The notes under the pieces were generated by a model. That model was not told where the DNA came from. It did not search any database and saw only the letters and a list, made by a program, of their open reading frames with translations. Below are positions 6,318 through 11,905 of a stretch of DNA of 11,905 nt, in pieces (position 1 is the first letter of the stretch; each line of letters opens with the position of its first letter). The position numbers and the translations under genes are program-made. The stretch comes from an uncultured Collinsella sp. (GTDB lineage Bacteria > Actinomycetota > Coriobacteriia > Coriobacteriales > Coriobacteriaceae). The stretch covers positions 1 through 11,905 of the forward strand of contig UQUG01000057.1 of the NCBI GenBank assembly GCA_900544205.1. The letters run 5' to 3'.

Positions 6318-7384
6318 TATGCGTTCCCCTGTTTGGTGCCCTTCATGCGGTACAGCGAGTCCGCAAGAATGGCAGGGTTGTTGACGCCAAAGTCGCCCAA
6401 GCGCTCCGGATCCTCGCTGATGTCATCCATGAGCTCCTGCAGCGAGCCGTACTCGTCGACGATCTTCTCGGCCACGCCGTCGCGCACGACGGACACGCGC
6501 GAAAGCGTGCGCAGGCCCAGCGGCGTCATGACGGAGTCCTCGTCCAAGTCGTCATAGCCCAGAACTGCCGCCACGTGCTGCGGGTCGGACAGGTCCTTAG
6601 GCGTCATACGGGCAAGCTCAGCGCGAATCTTCTCGGCGTTGGCCTCAGAGGAATCGCTTGCGTAGTCGCGGATCATCAAGTCGTATTCGGTATCCATGCT
6701 GGAGCCCGCGAGCTGCTCGAGCTGCATCTGCACGAGCTTGCCCTGGTTACCCAGCTTGACGATGCAATCCTTAAGCTCGGTCTTTGCCTGTTGCATGATC
6801 TCGAAACTCGAGAAGATGCCGGTGATGTCGGCGAGCGTGACGTAGTCGTCGAGCTCAAGGGCCGTCAGGCGCAGCAGGGAGCGATCGAGCGACTGACGGG
6901 TAGTCTGGAGCGTGGCGACGAGCTGGTTGACCGAGCTCATGATGGTGGTGACGGGCTGGATCTCGTAGCTCTTGCCGTGGACGTACACGTTGACGACGGC
7001 ACGACGAGCCGAAACCGAGATCACGATGGCGTCGGTGAGCACCGACATGCGAGCGGCAGTACGGTGACGCATGCCCGTCTCACTCGTGGCGAGCGAGGGA
7101 TCGGGATTGAGGTGGAAGTTGGCACGCAGGATCTGGGTGAGGTCGCCATCGATAACGATGGCACCGTCCATCTTGGAGAGCTCGAACAGGCGGTTCGAGG
7201 TAAACGAAATGTTGAGCGGGAAGCCGTCGTTACCGGCGGCGAGCACGTTTTCGGTGTCGCCGACGCAGATAAGGGCGCCCAGGTGACCGGCAATGATCAT
7301 GTCGAGGGCGGTGCGGATCGGCTGACCGGGGGCAGTCAGGCGGATGGCCTGTTCCATACGCTTTTGCAGCTCGTTCTTATCCAA
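6317..7384 (-). CDS. disA: DNA integrity scanning diadenylate cyclase DisA
   Basis: Makes cyclic di-AMP from two ATP and, in Bacillus, scans DNA for branched damage. The protein has 355 residues, the family's usual length. The N-terminal DAC domain (about 1-145) has both active-site motifs, DGA (73-75) and RHRT (106-109). A helical linker spans about 150-285, and a C-terminal helix-hairpin-helix region follows (about 288-330: LGLRTLSRVSVV, VDEYGSLQELMDDI). The start is a TTG at 7382-7384, seven bases after GGGAG; no in-frame ATG lies upstream before the reading frame becomes implausible, and the next in-frame ATG is residue 10 with a poor ribosome site. It heads the minus-strand cluster. Positions 7385-7535 show no convincing promoter for it. 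Confidence 0.95.
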   Translation of the reverse strand: MDKNELQKRMEQAIRLTAPGQPIRTALDMIIAGHLGALICVGDTENVLAAGNDGFPLNISFTSNRLFELSKMDGAIVIDGDLTQILRANFHLNPDPSLATSETGMRHRTAARMSVLTDAIVISVSARRAVVNVYVHGKSYEIQPVTTIMSSVNQLVATLQTTRQSLDRSLLRLTALELDDYVTLADITGIFSSFEIMQQAKTELKDCIVKLGNQGKLVQMQLEQLAGSSMDTEYDLMIRDYASDSSEANAEKIRAELARMTPKDLSDPQHVAAVLGYDDLDEDSVMTPLGLRTLSRVSVVRDGVAEKIVDEYGSLQELMDDISEDPERLGDFGVNNPAILADSLYRMKGTKQGNA

Positions 7385-7523
7385 GGCATCGCTCCCATCG
7401 TATACGCTCCATAAACGTCAATAAGTTTCTCACGGTTTGCCCCTGTGACGCCCGCAAAATCCGATGCTTACAGAATGAGCGAACACAGCTGAGAGCCCCA
7501 ATCCAAATGAGCTGCTTATGTGG

Positions 7524-7529
7524 TAGCAT
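7524..7529 (+). promoter_or_regulatory. Possible extended -10 for the riboswitch-mntP transcript
   Basis: TAGCAT preceded by TG and one base (7521-7523) fits an extended -10. It would start transcription at about 7536, just before the riboswitch aptamer. The -35 region (about 7501-7506) is weak, so this is a position-based guess. Confidence 0.3.
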
Positions 7530-7543
7530 CGGGATTCGCATAA

Positions 7544-7678
7544 ATGAGGGAGTAGTCGCGTGATCGGGTTCGCCTCCGGTGGCGCGGCAAGTCAACACAC
7601 TGGCCGATGCGGCCTGGCTTGCCTTAATGAACGAGACTCGTGGCTGTGCGCGCAACGCGTACGCCACGAGTCTTTTTT
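7544..7678 (+). promoter_or_regulatory. yybP-ykoY-type manganese riboswitch with intrinsic terminator
   Basis: The aptamer carries the signature GGGAGTAG (7548-7555) and the later GTCAACACAC (7591-7600). The second lies in an internal loop framed by GGCAAG/CTTGCC (7586-7591 with 7618-7623) and GGCC/GGCC (7602-7605 with 7611-7614). CGCC/GGCG (7571-7574, 7581-7584) forms another arm. These are the two conserved loops that together bind Mn2+ in this class. The expression platform is a terminator: GACTCGTGGC (7635-7644) pairs perfectly with GCCACGAGTC (7663-7672), extended by seven more pairs, then TTTTTT (7673-7678). The downstream gene is mntP, the classic target. Mn2+ binding would be expected to favour read-through. 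Most of the 347-bp gap between disA and mntP is this element. Confidence 0.88.
7635..7678 (+). terminator. Riboswitch-controlled intrinsic terminator before mntP
   Basis: A 17-bp hairpin with one bulged T (7645), one G-U pair and a three-base loop (7653-7655), followed by TCTTTTTT. It lies 53 bp before the mntP ATG and follows directly on the aptamer, so it is the on/off platform rather than a gene end. Confidence 0.88.
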
Positions 7679-7731
7679 GTTACTCCCCCAAGAGGTACAC
7701 GCGGGCCCGCCCGCAGAGAGGGAGCCAGACT

Positions 7732-8310
7732 ATGGGACTCGCAGAGCTCGTGTTGCTCGCCGTTGGCCTTTCGATGGACGCCTTTGCCGTATCCATCTGC
7801 AAGGGCCTTGGCATGAAGAAGATCAACCTTAAGGTCGCCGTAGTGCTCGGCCTGTTCTTTGGCGGCTTCCAGGCAGGCATGCCCGTGATCGGATGGGCGC
7901 TTGGCAGTCAATTCATGAGCATCATCGGCCCCATCGACCACTGGATCGCTTTTATCCTGCTCGCCTTCATCGGCGGCAAAATGCTGTGGGAAGCCTTTAC
8001 CGAAGACGAGGATGAAGACGACGGCAAGGATGCCGAGAAGATTGAACTGGGCGAGTACCTGATCCTCGCCATCGCCACCTCAATCGACGCCCTGGCCGTG
8101 GGCATCTCGTTTGCCGCGCTCTCGGTTGACATCGTGCCCGCTGTATCGCTTATCGGCGTCACAACGTTTATCTTCTCCGTCGCCGGCGTAGCGATCGGCC
8201 ACACCTTTGGCGCGCGCTACGAAAAACCCGCCACCATCGTGGGTGGCGTCGTGCTCATCCTTATCGGCCTCAAGATCCTGCTGGAACACTTGGGTTTTTT
8301 GGTGCTGTAA
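7732..8310 (+). CDS. mntP: Manganese efflux pump MntP
   Basis: An inner-membrane Mn2+ exporter of the MntP (YebN, formerly DUF204) family; E. coli MntP has 188 residues and this one 192. The start at 7732 follows AGAGGGAG by seven bases and begins at the first membrane helix; a longer open frame upstream runs through the riboswitch and is not used. It is a two-repeat protein with about six membrane segments. Repeat 1 has LSMDAFAVSICKG (D16) and repeat 2 IATSIDALAVGISFA (D119); these aspartates are the known transport-critical pair. A highly acidic cytosolic-type loop lies between the repeats (FTEDEDEDDGKD, 89-100). It is controlled by the upstream riboswitch. I see no clear terminator after it, so some read-through toward hipBA is possible. 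Confidence 0.95.
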   Translation: MGLAELVLLAVGLSMDAFAVSICKGLGMKKINLKVAVVLGLFFGGFQAGMPVIGWALGSQFMSIIGPIDHWIAFILLAFIGGKMLWEAFTEDEDEDDGKDAEKIELGEYLILAIATSIDALAVGISFAALSVDIVPAVSLIGVTTFIFSVAGVAIGHTFGARYEKPATIVGGVVLILIGLKILLEHLGFLVL

Positions 8311-8345
8311 AACACCCTTCAAAACTAAACGTCCGTATGAGGTCT

Positions 8346-8416
8346 CATGCAGAGTTTTGCATGAGCCTTTTCATGCAGACTTTTGCATGTCATACTAGGA
8401 TGCAAAAGTCTGCACG
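8346..8416 (+). promoter_or_regulatory. hipBA promoter with three palindromic operators
   Basis: Two direct copies of CATGCA-N6-TGCATG lie at 8346-8363 and 8372-8389. A third copy, inverted and slightly degenerate, has its TGCA-N6-TGCA core at 8401-8414. Copies 2 and 3 are exact reverse complements over 14 bp. Centres are 26 and 27 bp apart, about 2.5 helix turns. Copy 2 fills the spacer of a promoter TTTTCA (8368-8373), 17 bp, CATACT (8391-8396), with an extended TG (8388-8389). Copy 3 covers the likely start site. This is the expected layout for HipB or HipB-HipA autorepression. Ribosome site AGGAGA (8419-8424) follows. Confidence 0.8.
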
Positions 8417-8429
8417 TTAGGAGATTGCC

Positions 8430-8897
8430 ATGGATACCCTTCCCATCACCACGCCGCGCCAAGCCGGCATCTACGTGCGTCAGGCGCGCGAGGCGCAGGG
8501 GATCACCCGTGCCGCCCTCGCTAAAAAAGCCGGTGTTTCGGAACGCCTGCTCGCATCGCTCGAGCTGGGAGATGCCACGGGCATTCGGCTCGACAAGCTG
8601 CTGGCAGTTTTCGGTGCTCTTGGACTGGCGCTCGCCGCTCAAGGGGATATAGGCGAAACGAAAAATGAGCAACCAGTCGACGCCCCGCATGCTGATCAAC
8701 CTTGCAGCACCTCCAGACGCCATCACGCCCAACGTCTTCATCATCGCAACCGTCGCAGCACAACCATTCCGGCTCTTGCAGATGCCCCCTTTACATCCGC
8801 ACTCTACGACGAGGTCTTCGCCGATTTCGCCATGTCCAATCTCGGAGTCTCGATTGCCACAAACGCATCTAGCAAAACCAAGCCCGAAGGGAAATAG
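8430..8897 (+). CDS. hipB: HipB-type antitoxin, HTH transcriptional regulator
   Basis: A 155-residue protein whose residues 11-65 form a Cro/C1-type helix-turn-helix (VRQAREAQGITRAALAKKAG, VSERLLASLELG, LDKLLAVFGALGL). It should bind the three upstream palindromes, repress the operon and hold HipA inactive. The ATG follows AGGAGA by five bases, and the stop is 3 bp before hipA. E. coli HipB is only about 88 residues. Here a long C-terminal part follows, first a low-complexity basic linker (about 83-108, rich in H and R) and then a hydrophobic/acidic tail with ALYDEVFADFAM. The tail may contact HipA. The linker has no family I know. Confidence 0.88.
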   Translation: MDTLPITTPRQAGIYVRQAREAQGITRAALAKKAGVSERLLASLELGDATGIRLDKLLAVFGALGLALAAQGDIGETKNEQPVDAPHADQPCSTSRRHHAQRLHHRNRRSTTIPALADAPFTSALYDEVFADFAMSNLGVSIATNASSKTKPEGK

Positions 8898-8900
8898 CCA

Positions 8901-10205
8901 ATGGCCAGAACATCACTTCGGACCATTATTTGCGGCGTGCCTGCTGGAACGCTCACGCAAGATGAGAACGGTCTTATCAGCTTTACCTACGATCATGACT
9001 ATGACGGGCCAGCCCTATCGACCAACATACCCGTATCGAATCGCACATACGGACAACAGGTCATGAATCCGTACCTGTTTGGCCTTCTACCCGACAGCGA
9101 GGACCAACGAAAAGCGATTGCCGCCGAATTCGACGTTAGGCCCAACAATCCCGTTGCGTTGCTCAGCCATATCGGACTCGACTGTCCGGGCGGCGTGCAG
9201 TTTTGTGCCGAAGAAGATACCGACGCCGTCCTGCATCGCGCTGGCGAATACCGCCCTATAGACAACCACGAAATTGCTCTTCGTCTCAAGTCGATCAGAG
9301 ATGACCGCGATGCATCGTGGATGGGTCTAGATGAAAGTTGGTCACTTGGAGGCAACCAGGGCAAGTTCGCGCTCGCGTTCATAAACGGCCGCTGGTGCGA
9401 ATGCATGGGCTCCTCGCCCACAACGCATATTTTCAAAAATGGCGTTATCGGATTTAAACTCGAGGCTCTCAATGAGTTTGTCTGCATGAAAAGCGCCCAG
9501 CGCGCCGGTATCGCAACGGCAAACGTCGAATATCGTATGTTTGAGGACGAACCCGCCCTCATTGTTGAGCGCTATGACCGCATGAAAGTCAAAGACGGGA
9601 CAATCAGGCGTCTACATCAAGAAGACCTCTGTCAGGCACTTGGGGTGATGCCCGCCCAAAAGTACACGGCAGACGGCGGCCCGACCACACGCGACATTCA
9701 AGAGCTCCTCGTAAATACGAGCCACCATCAACTTAACCTGTATCTGTTTACGCAGATACTGTTCTTCAACGCCATTATCGGCGCACCGGATGCGCACGCG
9801 AAAAACTATTCCCTGCTCCTTGGAAACGACGGCACAGCCATGATGGCTCGAATGTACGATGTCGCATCGGGGCTGGCATACGAGCGCATGCGCCGCCGGG
9901 CGCGCCTTGCCATGAGCGTTGGCGGCGAAAATCGTGTGGGGTGCATCGGTCCAGGCGCTATCCGCCGATACCACGGTATGGGCGACCCCGCGCTGGAGGC
10001 GACGCTCACCGATGCCGGGCTATCCGAGAAGTTTTGCTTTGCGACCATGATGGACCTCGCCTACGAGGTGCCCATTTGCATGGAAGAGGTCATGGACGAA
10101 TACGCCGACCTGCCCGGCATGACGGACCTGCGCAAGCATATGCTCGGCCCTGTCCGCGAAAACTGCCAGCGCACCCTCGACCTCATCAGGGCAGAAATGG
10201 ACTAG
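8901..10205 (+). CDS. hipA: HipA-type serine/threonine kinase toxin
   Basis: A 434-residue kinase close to E. coli HipA (440), which phosphorylates glutamyl-tRNA synthetase and causes growth arrest; the target here is inferred. The N-terminal subdomain contains NPYLFGLLPDSE and DCPGGVQF. Key residues are all present: the autophosphorylation loop SWSLGGNQGKFAL (S148, matching Ser150), SPTTHIFK (K179, ATP-binding), IVERYDR, the catalytic GAPDAHAKN (D297, N302) and the metal-binding MYD (D320). The HipA C-terminal signature RRLHQEDLCQALGV is also clear. It lies 3 bp after hipB with AAGGGAA as ribosome site, so they form one operon. It ends on the terminator shared with pepD. Nothing is truncated, so the toxin looks active. 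Confidence 0.95.
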   Translation: MARTSLRTIICGVPAGTLTQDENGLISFTYDHDYDGPALSTNIPVSNRTYGQQVMNPYLFGLLPDSEDQRKAIAAEFDVRPNNPVALLSHIGLDCPGGVQFCAEEDTDAVLHRAGEYRPIDNHEIALRLKSIRDDRDASWMGLDESWSLGGNQGKFALAFINGRWCECMGSSPTTHIFKNGVIGFKLEALNEFVCMKSAQRAGIATANVEYRMFEDEPALIVERYDRMKVKDGTIRRLHQEDLCQALGVMPAQKYTADGGPTTRDIQELLVNTSHHQLNLYLFTQILFFNAIIGAPDAHAKNYSLLLGNDGTAMMARMYDVASGLAYERMRRRARLAMSVGGENRVGCIGPGAIRRYHGMGDPALEATLTDAGLSEKFCFATMMDLAYEVPICMEEVMDEYADLPGMTDLRKHMLGPVRENCQRTLDLIRAEMD

Positions 10206-10236
10206 GTGGCCATAATTTCGCAATTATCAAACAAAA

Positions 10237-10277
10237 GAGAGGGGGCACCCGTCGCAAAAGCTCAGATGCCCCCTCTC
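10237..10277. terminator. Shared hairpin terminator between hipA and pepD
   Basis: GAGAGGGGGCA (10237-10247) and TGCCCCCTCTC (10267-10277) form a perfect 11-bp stem with a 19-nt loop. On the minus strand it is followed by a U-rich run (TTTTGTTTG), so it should end pepD well. The plus-strand side has only a weak T-rich tail, so hipA termination here is less certain. Confidence 0.8.
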
Positions 10278-10332
10278 GTAATGTCATTTGCAATCCGCTA
10301 GCACGTGGCTCGAACTGCTGCTAGCGCGACCT

Positions 10333-11790
10333 TTACGCAGTAAGGCGCTTGAGGACGTCGATGAGCAGCTCGTAGAAGCGCTCGGCAGAAGCGAGCTCCA
10401 TGCTCTCGTCCGGGGTGTGGACATCGGAGAGTGTCGGGCCCACGGCGATGGCGTCCAGGCCGTGCAGGGCCTCGGCAAACAGGCCGCACTCAAGGCCGGC
10501 GTGAATGGACTCGATGCGCAGCTCGGAGCCAAAGAGCTCGCGATAGCTCTCGACAAAGACGTCGCGGACCGGCGAATGCTCGGCATAGCTCCAGCCGGGA
10601 TACTCGAACTCAAACTTGGCGTCGAAGCCCAGGACATCGGCAAGCGTCTGCAGGCGGTCCTTGAACTCGTTCTGCAGCGAGGTGATCGAGGAGCGCGGGG
10701 ACAGCATAATCTTGACCTCGTCATCGGAGGTGGCGACCACGCCGATGTTGGAGGAAACCTCGACGGAGCCGTCGGTGGCGACGTTGCGGCGAATCACGCC
10801 GTTAGGGGCAAGACGCAGGGCGCGGATGAGGGCAAGCGCGGACTTCTCGTCCATGGCCTCGACCTCGGCGTCGTCGGCAATCTCGACGGTGCAGGTAAAG
10901 CCGGGGTCGAAGACCTCGAGCTCGGCAGTGACGTCGGCGATGATGCCCTTTGCGATCTGGGCCGCGGCCTCGGCGGCAGCGTGATCGGCATAGACCAGAA
11001 CGGCCTTGCACTCACGGTTGATGGCGTTGTCCTTGGTGCCGCCGTTGAAGCTGACGATGGCGGGCTCACCGGCGACCATCAGGCGGTCGATGATGCGGGC
11101 CATGATGAGGTTGCCATTGCCGCGCTCCAGGTGGATATCGCTGCCGGAGTGACCGCCCAGTAGGCCGGAGATGTCGAGCGTGAGGGTGCTACCGGTCTTG
11201 TGCTCGCGCGCGATCGGGCAGGTGTAGGTAACGACGACGCCGCCGGCGCAGCTGACGGTGGCAACGCCCTCTTCCTCGGAGTCGAGATTAATCATGGTGC
11301 GGGCGCTAATCTGGGACTTGTCGAGCGTCTCGGCGCCGACCAGGCCAGTCTCCTCGTCGGTGGTGAATACGCACTCGAGGGCAGGGTGAACGATCGAATC
11401 GTCATCGAGAACAGTGAGCATCAGAGCGACGGCGATACCGTTGTCGGCGCCCAGAGTGGTGCCGTTAGCGGTGAGGACACCGTCCTTGACGACCAAGTCG
11501 ATACCGTCGGTCGTAAAGTCGTGCTCAACGGAGCCCAACTTGTCGCACACCATATCGATGTGGCCCTGCAGCATGACGGTCGGGGCATTCTCGGCGCCGG
11601 CAGATGCGGGCTTGCGAATGATGACGTTGTAGACCTCGTCCTGATACACATCGAGACCGCGCTCCTTGGCAAACGCGACCAGGAAATCGCTGATGCCCTT
11701 CTCGTTGCCAGACCCACGGGGGATCGCGCTGACCTCCTCAAAGAAATGGAACAGCTGGGCGGGCTCGTAGCCGGTAATCTTGTAGTCCAT
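10333..11790 (-). CDS. pepD: Aminoacyl-histidine dipeptidase (Xaa-His dipeptidase, PepD)
   Basis: A cytosolic M20-family zinc dipeptidase that splits dipeptides such as Xaa-His. The start is the ATG at 11790, four bases after AGGAGG, giving 485 residues, the same length as E. coli PepD. A longer open frame to 11895 lies upstream of that ribosome site and is rejected. The two-zinc site is complete: H77 and D79 in QGHIDMV, D116 in LGADNG, E146 and E147 in TTDEETG, D170 in INLDSEE, and H458 in SDVHTP. The lid domain contains SGLLGGHSGSDIHLERGN, typical of the PepD branch rather than PepT or PepV. It is a single-gene unit, ended by the 10237-10277 hairpin and convergent with hipA. Confidence 0.95.
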   Translation of the reverse strand: MDYKITGYEPAQLFHFFEEVSAIPRGSGNEKGISDFLVAFAKERGLDVYQDEVYNVIIRKPASAGAENAPTVMLQGHIDMVCDKLGSVEHDFTTDGIDLVVKDGVLTANGTTLGADNGIAVALMLTVLDDDSIVHPALECVFTTDEETGLVGAETLDKSQISARTMINLDSEEEGVATVSCAGGVVVTYTCPIAREHKTGSTLTLDISGLLGGHSGSDIHLERGNGNLIMARIIDRLMVAGEPAIVSFNGGTKDNAINRECKAVLVYADHAAAEAAAQIAKGIIADVTAELEVFDPGFTCTVEIADDAEVEAMDEKSALALIRALRLAPNGVIRRNVATDGSVEVSSNIGVVATSDDEVKIMLSPRSSITSLQNEFKDRLQTLADVLGFDAKFEFEYPGWSYAEHSPVRDVFVESYRELFGSELRIESIHAGLECGLFAEALHGLDAIAVGPTLSDVHTPDESMELASAERFYELLIDVLKRLTA

Positions 11791-11834
11791 GGTGCCTCCT
11801 TGGCGCAACTGGTTAGACAGTAAGACATGCGACT

Positions 11835-11863
11835 TGTATATTCCCAGACTTTGCGTGCATAAA
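11835..11863 (-). promoter_or_regulatory. Possible pepD promoter
   Basis: Minus-strand TATACA (complement of 11835-11840) lies 17 bp after TTTATG (complement of 11858-11863), about 45 bp before the pepD start. The -10 is good and the -35 poor. No other structure is evident in 11791-11905. Confidence 0.4.
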
Positions 11864-11905
11864 CCAGTCGAAAACGCCGAGCGCCCTCGCATCATCGGCT
11901 AACGG

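Noticed and set aside
5580..6557. A 325-codon open frame on the plus strand opposite ispF, ispD and disA
   Set aside because: It is the complement of three clearly recognised enzymes in GC-rich DNA, with no ribosome site and no known domain.
8290..8325. A possible terminator hairpin after mntP (GGGTTTT with AAAACACCC)
   Set aside because: AT-rich, with a mismatch and no T run after it; too weak to call.
10288..11163. A 291-codon plus-strand open frame opposite pepD (and another at 11200-11823)
   Set aside because: Antisense shadows of pepD. The first also starts just past the shared terminator, with no ribosome site.

Overview
The window looks like chromosomal DNA from a high-GC, low-complexity-free actinobacterium of the Coriobacteriia. 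A gut Collinsella-like organism is my best guess, from GC-rich codon use, strong AGGAGG ribosome sites, dense gene packing and protein similarity from memory. I could not search to confirm the genus.

Layout, left to right. Positions 1-60 hold nothing I can assign. Positions 63-245 are a complete minus-strand tRNA-Thr(UGU) unit with promoter, tRNA with encoded CCA, and terminator. Next is a plus-strand gene (410-1750) for one protein that joins a MerR/excisionase-type helix-turn-helix to a HipA-fold kinase. It sits behind a bipartite palindrome (334-405) that spans its promoter and ribosome site. A long minus-strand housekeeping cluster follows, transcribed from about 7384 down to 1778: disA (c-di-AMP synthase), ispD and ispF (MEP isoprenoid pathway), cysS, rlmB (23S rRNA 2'-O-methyltransferase) and a Rae1/YacP-type NYN ribonuclease. 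Most of these genes overlap or lie a few bases apart, and the order matches the Bacillus disA-ispD-ispF-cysS-rlmB-rae1 region with some genes missing. Between cysS and rlmB are two tandem, highly structured elements of about 100 bp (3421-3525 and 3527-3628). They share unpaired core sequence but have different, compensated stems.

Divergent from disA is a yybP-ykoY-type Mn2+ riboswitch with a strong intrinsic terminator (7544-7678), leading into mntP (manganese exporter). Next is a classic hipBA toxin-antitoxin operon (8430-10205) with three copies of a CATGCA-N6-TGCATG-type operator on its promoter. The window ends with pepD (aminoacyl-histidine dipeptidase/Xaa-His dipeptidase, minus strand), which converges on hipA across a shared hairpin terminator.

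The cell-biology themes are translation (tRNA-Thr, CysRS, RlmB, Rae1), cell-envelope/second-messenger precursors (DisA, IspD, IspF), Mn2+ homeostasis and two HipA-fold kinase loci. The last two flank the housekeeping genes and carry their own palindromic control regions. The least explained items are the tandem structured elements and the one-protein HTH-kinase.
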